From assembly GCF_029227915.1 (NCBI RefSeq), contig NC_079887.1, forward strand, positions 27,031,650 to 27,095,649: DNA of 64,000 nucleotides, written 5' to 3'. The notes below the pieces were generated by a model. It ran no database searches. It was given only the letters and a program-made list of their open reading frames with translations, and was not told the origin of the DNA. The stretch comes from Hydractinia symbiolongicarpus. Lineage: Eukaryota; Cnidaria; Hydrozoa; Anthoathecata; Hydractiniidae. Each line of letters begins with the position of its first letter. Within the stretch, counting starts at the first letter, position 1. The translations under genes and the position numbers were made by a program. Of the stretch, positions 48,106 to 61,500 are shown piece by piece.

Positions 48106-49721
48106 GCCCGTATAGCCAAAAGTATACAAAGAAAGTACCCAGGGAGTAAACTCATTTCCCGAACGATTTTTTATATTCTTTTTTTACCACTAAACGCATG
48201 AGACTTGTAGTTTTCAAAAATATTTTCATATTTGATGGGACGCTGAATAAAAGAAGTTTAATCGCCGGCAAACAAAAATCTGCGATTTCCCGTAAATCCC
48301 GGACTCGGCCCGTATAGTCAAAAGTATACAAGAAAGTACCCAGGGAGTAAACTCATTTCCCGAACGATTTTTTAAATTATTTTTTCACCACTAAAACGCA
48401 TGAGACTTGTAGTTTTCAAAAATGTTTTCATTTTTGATGAGACGCTGAATAAAAGAAGTTTAATCGCCGGCAAACGAAAACCCGCGATTTCCCGTAAATC
48501 CCGGGCTTGGCCCGTATAGTCAAAAGTATACAAAGAAAGTACCCAGGAAGTAAACTCATTTCCCGAACGATTTTTTAAATTATTTTTTCACCACTAAAAC
48601 GCATAAGACTTGTAGTTTTTAAAAATGTTTTCATTTTTGATGAGACGCTGAATAAAAGAAGTTTAATCGCCGGCAAACGAAAACCCGCGATTTCCCGTAA
48701 ATCCCGGGCTTGGCCCGTATAGTCAAAAGTATACAAAGAAAGTACCCAGGGAGTAAACTCATTTCCCGAACGATTTTTTATATTATTTTTTACCACTAAA
48801 CGCATGAGACTTGTAGTTTTCAAAAATATTTTCATATTTGATGGGACGCTGAATAAAAGAAGTTTAATCGCCGGCAAACGAAAATCCGCGATTTCCCGTA
48901 AATCCCGGACTCGGCCCGTATAGTCAAAAGTATACAAGAAAGTACCCAGGGAGTAAACTCATTTCCCGAACGATTTTTTAAATTATATTTTCACCACTAA
49001 AACGCATGAGACTTGTAGTTTTTAAAAATGTTTTCATTTTTGATGAGACACTGAATAAAAGAAGTTTAATCGCCGGCAAGCAAAAACCCGCGATTTCCCG
49101 TAAATCCCGGGCTTGGCCCGTATAGTCAAAAGTATACAAAGGAAGTACCCAGGGAGTAAACTCATTTCCCGAACGATTTTTTATATTATTTTTTTACCAC
49201 TAAACGCATGAGACTTGTAGTTTTCAAAAATATTTTCATATTTGATGGGACGCTGAATAAAAGAAGTTTAATCGCCGGCAAACGAAAACCCGCGATGTCC
49301 CGTAAATCCCGGGTTTGGCCCGTATAGCCAAAAGTATACAAAGAAAGTACCCAGGGAGTAAACTCATTTCCCGAACGATTTTTTATATTCTTTTTTTACC
49401 ACTAAACGCATGAGACTTGTAGTTTTTAAAAATATTTTCATATTTGATGGGACGCTGAATAAAAGAAGTTTAATCGCCGGCAAACAAAAATCCGCGATTT
49501 CCCGTAAATCCCGGACTCGGCCCGTATAGTCAAAAGTATACAAGAAAGTACCCAGGGAGTAAACTCATTTCCCGAACGATTTTTTAAATTATTTTTTCAC
49601 CACTAAAACGCATGAGACTTGTAGTTTTCAAAAATGTTTTCATTTTTGATGAGACGCTGAATAAAAGAAGTTTAATCGCCGGCAAACGAAAACCCGCGAT
49701 TTCCCGTAATTCCCGGGCTTG
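48106..49721. repeat. 8-monomer HOR, copy 2 (1616 bp)
   Basis: Second copy of the 1616-bp unit. The order of TAGCCAAAAG, ATATTC and CAGGAAGTAAAC variants is kept. Confidence 0.8.
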
Positions 49722-51830
49722 GCCCGTATAGTCAAAAGTATACAAAGAAAGTACCCAGGAAGTAAACTCATTTCCCGAACGATTTTTTAAATTATTTTTT
49801 CACCACTAAAACGCATAAGACTTGTAGTTTTTAAAAATGTTTTCATTTTTGATGAGACGCTGAATAAAAGACGTTTAATCGCCGGCAAACGAAAACATGC
49901 GATTTCCCGTAAATCCCGGGCTTGGCCCGTATAGTCAAAAGTATACAAAGAAAGTACCCAGGGAGTAAACTCATTTCCCGAACGATTTTTTATATGTTTT
50001 TTTTACCACTAAACGCATGAGACTTGTAGTTTTCAAAAATATTTTCATATTTGATGGGACGCTGAATAAAAGAAGTTTAATCGCCGGCAAACGAAAATCC
50101 GCGATTTCCCGTAAATCCCGGACTCGGCCCGTATAGTCAAAAGTATACAAGAAAGTACCCAGGGAGTAAACTCATTTCCCGAACGATTTTTTAAATTATA
50201 TTTTCACCACTAAAACGCATGAGACTTGTAGTTTTTAAAAATGTTTTCATTTTTGATGAGACGCTGATAAAAGAAGTTTAATCGCCGGCAAACGAAAACC
50301 CGCGATTTCCCGTAAATCCCGGGCTTGGCCCGTATAGTCAAAAGTATACAAAGAAAGTACCCTGGGAGTAAACTCATTTCCCGAACGATTTTTTAAATTA
50401 CTTTTTCACCACTAAAACGCATGAGACTTGTAGTTTTTAAAAATGTTTTCATTTTTGATGAGACGCTGAATAAAAGAAGTTTAATCGCCGGCAAACGAAA
50501 ACCCGCGATTTCCCGTAAATCCCGGCTTGGCCCGTATAGTCAAAAGTATACAAAGAAAGTACCCAGGGAGTAAACTCATTTCCCGAACGATTTTTTAAAT
50601 TATTTTTTCACCACTAAAACGCATGAGACTTGTAGTTTTCAAAAATGTTTTCATTTTTGATGAGACGCTGAATAAAAGTAGTTTAATCGCCGGCAAACGA
50701 AAACCCGCGATTTCGCTAAATCCTGGACTCAGGCCCGTATAGTCAAAAGTATACAAAGAAAATACCCAGGGAGTAAACTCATTTCCCGAACGATTTTTTA
50801 AATTATTTTTTCACCACTAAAACCCAGGAGACTTGTAGTTTTCAAAAATGTTTTCATTTTTGATGAGACGCTGAATAAAAGCAGTTTAATCGCCGGCAAA
50901 CGAAAACCCGCGATTTCCCGTAAATCCCGGCTTGGCCCGTATAGTCAAAAGTATACAAAGAAAGTACCCAGGGAGTAAACTCATTTCCCGAACGATTTTT
51001 TAAATTAATTTTTCACCAATAAAACGCCTGAGACTTGTAGTTTTTAAAAACGTTTTCATTTTTGATGAGACGCTGAATAAAAGAATTTAATCGCCGGCAA
51101 ACGAAAACCTGCGATTTCCCGTAAATCCTGGACTCGGCCCGTATAGTCAAAAGTATACAAAGAAAGTACCCAGGGAGTAAACTCATTTCCCAAACGATTT
51201 TTTAAATTATTATTTCACCACTAAAACGCATGAGACTTGTAGTTTTCAAGAATCTTTTCATTTTTGATGAGTCGCTGAATAAAAGCAGTTTAATCGCCGG
51301 GAAACGAAAACCCGCGATTTCCCGTAAATCCCGGGCTTGGCACGTATAGTCAAATGTATACAAAAAAAGTACCCTGTGAGTTAACTCATTTCCAGAACGA
51401 TTTTTTAAATAATTTTTTCACCACTAAAACGCATAAGACTTGTAGTTTTTAAAAATGTTTTCATTTTTGATGAGACGCTGAATAAAAGAAGTTTAATCGC
51501 CGGCAAACGAAAACCCGCGATTTCCCGTAAATCCCGGCTTGGCCCGTATAGTCAAAAGTATACAAAGAAAGTACCCAGGGAGTAAACTCATTTCCCGAAC
51601 GATTTTTTAAATTATTTTTCCACCACTAAAACGCATGAGACTTGTAGTTTTCAAAAATATTTTCATTTTTGATGAGACGCTGAATAAAAGCAGTTTAATC
51701 GCCGGCAAACGAAAACCCGCGATTTCCCTAAATCCTGGACTCGGCCCGTATAGTCAAAAGTATACAAAGAAAGTACCCAGGGAGTAAACTCATTTCCAGA
51801 ACGATTTTTCAAATTATTTTTTCACCACTA

Positions 51831-52842
51831 AAACGCATAAGACTTGTAGTTTTTAAAAATGTTTTCATTTTTGATGAGACACTGAATAAAAGAAGTTTAA
51901 TCGCCGGCAAGCAAAAACCCGCGATTTCCCGTAAATCCCGGGCTTGGCCCGTATAGTCAAAAGTATACAAAGGAAGTACCCAGGGAGTAAACTCATTTCC
52001 CGAACGATTTTTTAAATTATTTTTTTACCACTAAAACGCATGAGACTTGTAGTTTTCAAAAATGTTTTCATTTTTGATGAGACGCTGAATAAAAGCAGTT
52101 TAATCGCCGGCAAACGAAAACCTGCGATTTCCTTAAATCCCGGACTCGGCCCGTATAGTCAAAAGTATACAAAGAAATTACCCAGGGAGTAAACTCATTT
52201 CCAGAACGATTTTTTAAATTATTTGTTCACCACTAAATAGCATAAGACTTGTAGTTTTTAAAAATGTTTTCATTTTTGATGAGACGCTGAATAAAAGAAG
52301 TTTAATCGCCGGCAAACGAAAACCCGCGATTTCCCGTAAATCCCGGGCTTGGCCCGTATAGTCAAAAGTATACAAAGAATGTACCCAGGGAGTAAATTCA
52401 TTTCCCGAACGATTTTTTATATTATTTTTTTACCACTAAACGCATGAGACTTGTAGTTTTCAAAAATATTTTCATATTTGATGGGACGCTGAATAAAAGA
52501 AGTTTAATCGCCGGCAAACGAAAATCCGCGATTTCTCGTAAATCCCGGACTCGGCCCGTATAGTCAAAAGTATACAAGAAAGTACCCAGGGAGTAAACTC
52601 ATTTCCCGAACGATTTTTTAAATTATTTTTTCACCACTAAAACGCATGAGACTTGTAGTTTTCAAAAATGTTTTCATTTTTGATGAGACGCTGAATAAAA
52701 GAAGTTTAATCGCCGGCAAACGAAAACCCGCGATTTCCCGTAATTCCCGGGCCTGGCCCGTATAGTCTAAAGTATACAAAGAAAGTACCCAGGGAGTAAA
52801 CTCATTTCCCGAACGATTCTTTAAATTACTTTTTCCCCACTA
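51831..52842. repeat. 5-monomer HOR, copy 1 (1012 bp)
   Basis: ACACTGAATAAAAG at 51879 and CACTAAATAGCATAAG at 52231 recur at 52891 and 53243, 1012 bp later (5 monomers). Confidence 0.85.
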
Positions 52843-53854
52843 AAACGCATAAGACTTGTAGTTTTTAAAAATGTTTTCATTTTTGATGAGACACTGAATA
52901 AAAGAAGTTTAATCGCCGGCAAGCAAAAACCCGCGATTTCCCGTAAATCCCGGGCTTGGCCCGTATAGTCAAAAGTATACAAAGGAAGTACCCAGGGAGT
53001 AAACTCATTTCCCGAACGATTTTTTAAATTATTTTTTTACCACTAAAACGCATGAGACTTGTAGTTTTCAAAAATGTTTTCATTTTTGATGAGACGCTGA
53101 ATAAAAGCAGTTTAATCGCCGGCAAACGAAAACCTGCGATTTCCTTAAATCCCGGACTCGGCCCGTATAGTCAAAAGTATACAAAGAAATTACCCAGGGA
53201 GTAAACTCATTTCCAGAACGATTTTTTAAATTATTTGTTCACCACTAAATAGCATAAGACTTGTAGTTTTTAAAAATGTTTTCATTTTTGATGAGACGCT
53301 GAATAAAAGAAGTTTAATCGCCGGCAAACGAAAACCCGCGATTTCCCGTAAATCCCGGGCTTGGCCCGTATAGTCAAAAGTATACAAAGAATGTACCCAG
53401 GGAGTAAATTCATTTCCCGAACGATTTTTTATATTATTTTTTTACCACTAAACGCATGAGACTTGTAGTTTTCAAAAATATTTTCATATTTGATGGGACG
53501 CTGAATAAAAGAAGTTTAATCGCCGGCAAACGAAAATCCGCGATTTCTCGTAAATCCCGGACTCGGCCCGTATAGTCAAAAGTATACAAGAAAGTACCCA
53601 GGGAGTAAACTCATTTCCCGAACGATTTTTTAAATTATTTTTTCACCACTAAAACGCATGAGACTTGTAGTTTTCAAAAATGTTTTCATTTTTGATGAGA
53701 CGCTGAATAAAAGAAGTTTAATCGCCGGCAAACGAAAACCCGCGATTTCCCGTAATTCCCGGGCCTGGCCCGTATAGTCTAAAGTATACAAAGAAAGTAC
53801 CCAGGGAGTAAACTCATTTCCCGAACGATTCTTTAAATTACTTTTTCCCCACTA
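52843..53854. repeat. 5-monomer HOR, copy 2 (1012 bp)
   Basis: Second copy. It shares AAGAATGTACCC, TTTCTCGTAAATCC and TAGTCTAAAG variants with copy 1, and the match ends near 53890, where ACACTG is not renewed. The same variants appear again in a 9-monomer frame (54128 and 55950; 53243 and 55064) and near 57780-59800. Confidence 0.82.
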
Positions 53855-56340
53855 AAACGCATAAGACTTGTAGTTTTTAAAAATGTTTTCATTTTTGATG
53901 AGACGCTGAATAAAAGAAGTTTAATCGCCGGCAAACGAAAACCCGCGATGTCCCGTAAATCCCGGGCTTGGCCCGTATAGCCAAAAGTATACAAAGAAAG
54001 TACCCAGGGAGTAAACTCATTTCCCGAACGATTTTTTATATTATTTTTTTACCACTAAACGCATGAGACTTGTAGTTTTCAAAAATATTTTCATATTTGA
54101 TGGGACGCTAAATAAAAGAAGTTTAATCGGCGGCAAACAAAAATCCGCGATTTCCCGTAAATCCCGGACTCGGCCCGTATAGTCAAAAGTATACAAGAAA
54201 GTACCCAGGGAGTAAACTCATTTCCCGAACGATTTTTTAAATTATTTTTTCACCACTAAAACGCATGAGACTTGTAGTTTTCAAAAATGTTTTCATTTTT
54301 GATGAGACGCTGAATAAAAGAAGTTTAATCGCCGGCAAACGAAAACCCGCGATTTCCCGTAAATCCCGGGCCTGGCCCGTATAGTCAAAAGTATACAAAG
54401 AAAGTACCCAGGAAGTAAACTCATTTCCCGAACGATTTTTTAAATTATTTTTTGACCACTAAAACGCATAAGACTTGTAGTTTTTAAAAATGTTTTCATT
54501 TTTGATGAGACGCTGAATAAAAGAAGTTTAATCGCCGGCAAACGAAAACCCGCGATTTCCCGTAAATCCCGGGCTTGGCCCGTATAGTTAAAAGTATACA
54601 AAGAAAGTACCCAGGGAGTAAACTCATTTCCCGAACGATTTTTTAAATTATTTTTTCACCACTAAATAGCATAAGACTTGTAGTTTTTAAAAATGTTTTC
54701 ATTTTTGATGAGACGCTGAATAAAAGAAGTTTAATCGCCGGCAAGCAAAAACCCGCGATATCCCGTAAATCCCGGGCTTGGCCCGTATAGTCAAAAGTAT
54801 ACAAAGGAAGTACCCAGGGAGTAAACTCATTTCCCGAACGTTTTTTTAAATTATTTTTTTACCACTAAAACGCATGAGACTTGTAGTTTTCAAAAATGTT
54901 TTAATTTTTGATGAGACGCTGAATAAAAGCAGTTTAATCGCCGGCAAACGAAAACCTGCGATTTCCTTAAATCCCGGACTCGGCCCGTATAGTCAAAAGT
55001 ATACAAAGAAATTACCCAGGGAGTAAACTCATTTCCAGAACGATTTTTTAAATTATTTTTTCACCACTAAATAGCATAAGACTTGTAGTTTTTAAAAATG
55101 TTTTCATTTTTGATGAGACGCTGAATAAAAGAAGTTTAATCGCCGGCAAACGAAAACCCGCGATTTCCCGTAAATCCCGGGCTTGGCCCGTATAGTCAAA
55201 AGTATACAAAGAATGTACCCAGGGAGTAAATTCATTTCCCGAACGATTTTTTATATTATTTTTTTACCACTAAACGCATGAGACTTGTAGTTTTCAAAAA
55301 TATTTTCATATTTGATGGGACGCTGAATAAAAGAAGTTTAATCGCCGGCAAACGAAAATCCGCGATTTCTCGTAAATCCCGGACTCGGCCCGTATAGTCA
55401 AAAGTATACAAGAAAGTACCCAGGGAGTAAACTCATTTCCCGAACGATTTTTTAAATTATTTTTTCACCACTAAAACGCATGAGACTTGTAGTTTTCAAA
55501 AATGTTTTCATTTTTGATGAGACGCTGAATAAAAGAAGTTTAATCGCCGGCAAACGAAAACCCGCGATTTCCCGTAATTCCCGGGCCTGGCCCGTATAGT
55601 CTAAAGTATACAAAGAAAGTACCCAGGGAGTAAACTCATTTCCCGAACGATTCTTTAAATTACTTTTTCCCCACTAAAACGCATAAGACTTGTAGTTTTT
55701 AAAAATGTTTTCATTTTTGATGAGACGCTGAATAAAAGAAGTTTAATCGCCGGCAAACGAAAACCCGCGATGTCCCGTAAATCCCGGGCTTGGCCCGTAT
55801 AGCCAAAAGTATACAAAGAAAGTACCCAGGGAGTAAACTCATTTCCCGAACGATTTTTTATATTATTTTTTTACCACTAAACGCATGAGACTTGTAGTTT
55901 TCAAAAATATTTTCATATTTGTGGGGACGCTGAATAAAAGAAGTTTAATCGGCGGCAAACAAAAATCCGCGATTTCCCGTAAATCCCGGACTCGGCCCGT
56001 ATAGTCAAAAGTATACAAGAAAGTACCCAGGGAGTAAACTCATTTCCCGCACGATTTTTTAAATTATTTTTTCACCACTAAAACGCATGAGACTTGTAGT
56101 TTTCAAAAATGTTTTCATTTTTGATGAGACGCTGAATAAAAGAAGTTTAATCGCCGGCAAACGAAAACCCGCGATTTCCCGTAAATCCCGGGCCTGGCCC
56201 GTATAGTCAAAAGTATACAAAGAAAGTACCCAGGAAGTAAACTCATTTCCCGAACGATTTTTTAAATTATTTTTTGACCACTAAAACGCATAAGACTTGT
56301 AGTTTTTAAAAATGTTTTCATTTTTGATGAGACGCTGAAT
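52900..56340. repeat. 9-monomer HOR, two overlapping-frame copies (~1822 bp)
   Basis: Variants spaced by 1821-1822 bp: CACTAAATAG at 53243 and 55064, CGGCGGCAAAC at 54128 and 55950, and GCAAGCAAAAACCCG near 52921 and 54743. The first copy overlaps the 5-mer HOR, so the 5-mer and 9-mer expansions share monomers. A third relative follows at about 57780-59800, with a deletion at 58495. Confidence 0.7.
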
Positions 56341-58426
56341 AAAAGCAGTTTAATCGCCGGCAAACGAAAACCCGCGATTTTCCGTAAATCCCGGGCTTGG
56401 CACGTATAGTCAAATGTATACAAAGAAAGTACCCTGTGAGTTAACTCATTTCCAGAACGATTTTTTAAATTATTTTTTCACCACTAAAACGCATAAGACT
56501 TGTAGTTTTTAAAAATGTTTTCATTTTTGATGAGACGCTGAATAAAAGAAGTTTAATCGCCGGCAAACGAAAACCCGCGATTTCCCGTAAATCCCGGCTT
56601 GGCCCGTATAGTCAAAAGTGTACAAAGAAAGTACCCAGGGAGTACACTCATTTCCCGTACGATTTTTTAAATTATTTTTTCACCACTAAAACGCATGAGA
56701 CTTGTAGTTTTCAAGAATCTTTTCATTTTAGATGAGACGCTGAATAAAAGCAGTTTATTCGCCGGGAAACGAAAACCCGCGATTTCCTGTAAATCCCGGG
56801 CTTGGCACGTATAGTCAAATGTATACAAAAAAAGTACCCTGTGAGTTAACTCATTTCCAGAACGATTTTTTAAATTATTTTTTCACCACTAAAACGCATA
56901 AGACTTGTAGTTTTTAAAAATGTTTTCATTTTTGATGAGACGCTGAATAAAAGAAGTTTAATCGCCGGCAAACGAAAACCCGCGATTTCCCGTAAATCCC
57001 GGCTTGGCCCGTATAGTCAAAAGTATACAAAGAAAGTACCCAGGGAGTAAACTCATTTCCCGAACGATTTTTTAAATTATTTTTCCACCACTAAAACGCA
57101 TCAGACTTGTAGTTTTCAAAAATATTTTCATTTTTGATGTGACGCTGAATAAAAGCAGTTTAATCGCCGGCAAACGAAAACCCGCGATTTCCTGTAAATC
57201 CCGGGCTTGGCACGTATAGTCAAATGTATACAAAAAAAGTACCCTGTGAGTTAACTCATTTCCAGAACGATTTTTTAAATTATTTTTTCACCACTAAAAC
57301 GCATAAGACTTGTAGTTTTTAAAAATGTTTTCATTTTTGATGAGACGCTGAATAAAAGAAGTTTAATCGCCGGCAAACGAAAACCCGCGATTTCCCGTAA
57401 ATCCCGGCTTGGCCCGTATAGTCAAAAGTATACAAAGAAAGTACCCAGGGAGTAAACTCATTTCCCGAACGATTTTTTAAATTATTTTTCCACCACTAAA
57501 ACGCATCAGACTTGTAGTTTTCAAAAATATTTTCATTTTTGATGAGACGCTGAATAAAAGCAGTTTAATCGCCGGCAAACGAAAACCCGCGATTTCCCTA
57601 AATCCTGGACTCGGCCCGTATAGTCAAAAGTATACAAAGAAAGTACCCAGGGAGTAAACTCATTTCCAGAACGATTTTTCAAATTATTTTTTCACCACTA
57701 AAACGCATAAGACTTGTAGTTTTTAAAAATGTTTTCATTTTTGATGAGACACTGAATAAAAGAAGTTTAATCGCCGGCAAGCAAAAACCCGCGATTTCCC
57801 GTAAATCCCGGGCTTGGCCCGTATAGTCAAAAGTATACAAAGGAAGTACCCAGGGAGTAAACTCATTTCCCGAACGATTTTTTAAATTATTTTTTTACCA
57901 CTAAAACGCATGAGACTTGTAGTTTTCAAAAATGTTTTCATTTTTGATGAGACGCTGAATAAAAGCAGTTTAATCGCCGGCAAACGAAAACCTGCGATTT
58001 CCTTAAATCCCGGACTCGGCCCGTATAGTCAAAAGTATACAAAGAAATTACCCAGGGAGTAAACTCATTTCCAGAACGATTTTTTAAATTATTTTCTCAC
58101 CACTAAATAGCATAAGACTTGTAGTTTTTAAAAATGTTTTCATTTTTGATGAGACGCTGAATAAAAGAAGTTTAATCGCCGGCAAACGAAAACCCGCGAT
58201 TTCCCGTAAATCCCGGGCTTGGCCCGTATAGTCAAAAGTATACAAAGAATGTACCCAGGAAGTAAATTCATTTCCCGAACGATTTTTTATATTATTTTTT
58301 TACCACTAAACGCATGAGACTTGTAGTTTTCAAAAATATTTTCATATTTGATGGGACGCTGAATAAAAGAAGTTTAATCGCCGGCAAACGAAAATCCGCG
58401 ATTTCTCGTAAATCCCGGACTCGGCC

Positions 58427-58584
58427 CGTATAGTCAAAAGTATACAAGAAAGTACCCAGGGAGTAAACTCATTTCCCGAACGATTTTTTAAATTGACGCT
58501 GAATAATAAATAAACGCTGAATAAAAGAAGTTTAATCGCCGGCAAACGAAAACCCGCGATTTCCCGTAAATCCCGGGCTTGGCC
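58427..58584. repeat. Rearranged 158-bp satellite monomer
   Basis: After TTTTTTAAATT (58494) the monomer jumps to GACGCTGAATA, skipping about 62 bp that normally include CACTAAAACGCATGAG and the AAAAATG dyad. Then ACGCTGAATA is repeated (58496 and 58514) with ATAAATAA between. The net loss is 44 bp, a deletion with an 18-bp filler duplication, typical of end-joining repair. Confidence 0.85.
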
Positions 58585-61500
58585 CGTATAGTCAAAAGTA
58601 TACAAAGAATGTACCCAGGGAGTAAATTCATTTCCCGAACGATTTTTTATATTATTTTTTTACCACTAAACGCATGAGACTTGTAGTTTTCAAAAATATT
58701 TTCATATTTGATGGGACGCTGAATAAAAGAAGTTTAATCGCCGGCAAACGAAAATCCGCGATTTCTCGTAAATCCCGGACTCGGCCCGTAAAGTCAAAAG
58801 TATACAAGAAAGTACCCAGGGAGTAAACTCATTTCCCGAACGATTTTTTAAATTATTTTTTCACCACTAAAACGCATGAGACTTGTAGTTTTCAAAAATG
58901 TTTTCATTTTTGATGAGACGCTGAATAAAAGAAGTTTAATCGCCGGCAAACGAAAACCCGCGATTTCCCGTAATTCCCGGGCCTGGCCCGTATAGTCTAA
59001 AGTATACAAAGAAAGTACCCAGGGAGTAAACTCATTTCCCGAACGATTCTTTAAATTACTTTTTCCCCACTAAAACGCATAAGACTTGTAGTTTTTAAAA
59101 ATGTTTTCATTTTTGATGAGACGCTGAATAAAAGAAGTTTAATCGCCGGCAAACGAAAACCCGCGATGTCCCGTAAATCCCGGGCTTGGCCCGTATAGCC
59201 AAAAGTATACAAAGAAAGTACCCAGGGAGTAAACTCATTTCCCGAACGATTTTTTATATTATTTTTTTACCACTAAACGCATGAGACTTGTAGTTTTCAA
59301 AAATATTTTCATATTTGATGGGACGCTGAATAAAAGAAGTTTAATCGGCGGCAAACAAAAATCCGCGATTTCCCGTAAATCCCGGACTCGGCCCGTATAG
59401 TCAAAAGTATACAAGAAAGTACCCAGGGAGTAAACTCATTTCCCGAACGATTTTTTAAATTATTTTTTCACCACTAAAACGCATGAGACTTGTAGTTTTC
59501 AAAAATGTTTTCATTTTTGATGAGACGCTGAATAAAAGAAGTTTAATCGCCGGCAAACGAAAACCCGCGATTTCCCGTAAATCCCGGGCCTGGCCCGTAT
59601 AGTCAAAAGTATACAAAGAAAGTACCCAGGAAGTAAACTCATTTCCCGAACGATTTTTTAAATTATTTTTTGACCACTAAAACGCATAAGACTTGTAGTT
59701 TTTAAAAATGTTTTCATTTTTGATGAGACGCTGAATAAAAGAAGTTTAATCGCCGGCAAACGAAAACCCGCGATTTCCCGTAAATCCCGGGCTTGGCCCG
59801 TATAGTTAAAAGTATACAAAGAAAGTACCCAGGGAGTAAACTCATTTCCCGAACGATTTTTTAAATTATATTTTCACCACTAAAACGCATGAGACTTGTA
59901 GTTTTCAAAAATGTTTTCATTTTTGATGAGACGCTGAATAAAAGAAGTTTAATGGCCGGCAAACGAAAACCCGCGATTTCCCGTAAATCCCGGGTCTGGC
60001 CCGTATAGTCAAAATTATACAAAGAAAGTACCCAGGAAGTAAACTCATTTCCCGAACGATTTTTTAAATTATTTTTTGACCACTAAAACGCATAAGACTT
60101 GTAGTTTTTAAAAATGTTTTCATTTTTGATGAGACGTTGAATAAAAGAAGTTTAATCGCCGGCAAACGAAAACCCGCGATTTCCTGTAAATCCCGGGCTT
60201 GGCCCGTATAGTTAAAAGTATACAAAGAAAGTACCCAGGGAGTAAACTTATTTCCCGAACGATTTTTTATATTATTTTTTTACCACTAAACGCATGAGAC
60301 TTGTAGTTTTCAAAAATATTTTCATATTTGATGGGACGCTGAATAAAAGAAGTTTAATCGCCGGCAAACGAAAACCCGCGATTTTCCGTAAATCCCGGGC
60401 TTGGCACGTATAGTCAAATGTATACAAAGAAAGTACCCTGTGAGTTAACTCATTTCCAGAACGATTTTTTAAATTAGTTTTTCACCACTAAAACGCATAA
60501 GACTTGTAGTTTTTAAAAATGTTTTCATTTTTAATGAGACGCTGAATAAAAGAAGTTTAATCGCCGGCAAACGAAAACCCGCGATTTCCCGTAAATCCCG
60601 GCTTGGCCCGTATAGTCAAAAGTATACAAAGAAAGTACCCAGGGAGTAAACTCATTTCCCGAACGATTTTTTAAATTATTTTTTCACCACTAAAACGCAT
60701 GAGACTTGTAGTTTTCAAAAATGTTTTCATTTTTGATGAGACGCTGAATAAAAGTAGTTTAATCGCCGGCAAACGAAAACCCGCGATTTCGCTAAATCCT
60801 GGACTCGGCCCGTATAGTCAAAAGTATACAAAGAAAATACCCAGGGAGTAAACTCATTTCCAGAACGATTTTTTAAATTATTTTTTCACCACTAAAACGC
60901 ATAAGACTTGTAGTTTTTAAAAATGTTTTCATTTTTGATGAGACGCGGAATAAAAGAAGTTTAATCGCCGGCAAACGAAAACCCGCGATTTCCCGTAAAT
61001 CCCGGGTTTGGCCCGTATAGTCAAAAGTATACAAAGAAAGTACCCAGGGAGTAAACTCATTTCCCGAACGATTTTTTATAGTATTTTTTTACCACTAAAC
61101 GCATGAGACTTGTAGTTTTTAAAAATATTTTCATATTTGATGGAACGCTGAATAAAAGAAGTTTAATCGCCGGCAAACGAAAACCCGCGATTTCCCGTAA
61201 ATCCCGGCTTGGCCCGTATAGTCAAAAGTATACAAAGAAAGTACCCAGGGAGTAAACTCATTTCCCGAACGATTTTTTAAATTATTTTTTCACCACTAAA
61301 ACGCATGAGACTTGTAGTTTTCAAAAATGTTTTCATTTTTGATAAGACGCTGAATAAAAGTAGTTTAATCGCCGGCAAACGAAAACCCGCGATTTCGCTA
61401 AATCCTGGACTCGGCCCGTATAGTCAAAAGTATACAAAGAAAATACCCAGGGAGTAAACTCATTTCCAGAACGATTTTTTAAATTATTTTTTCACCACTA

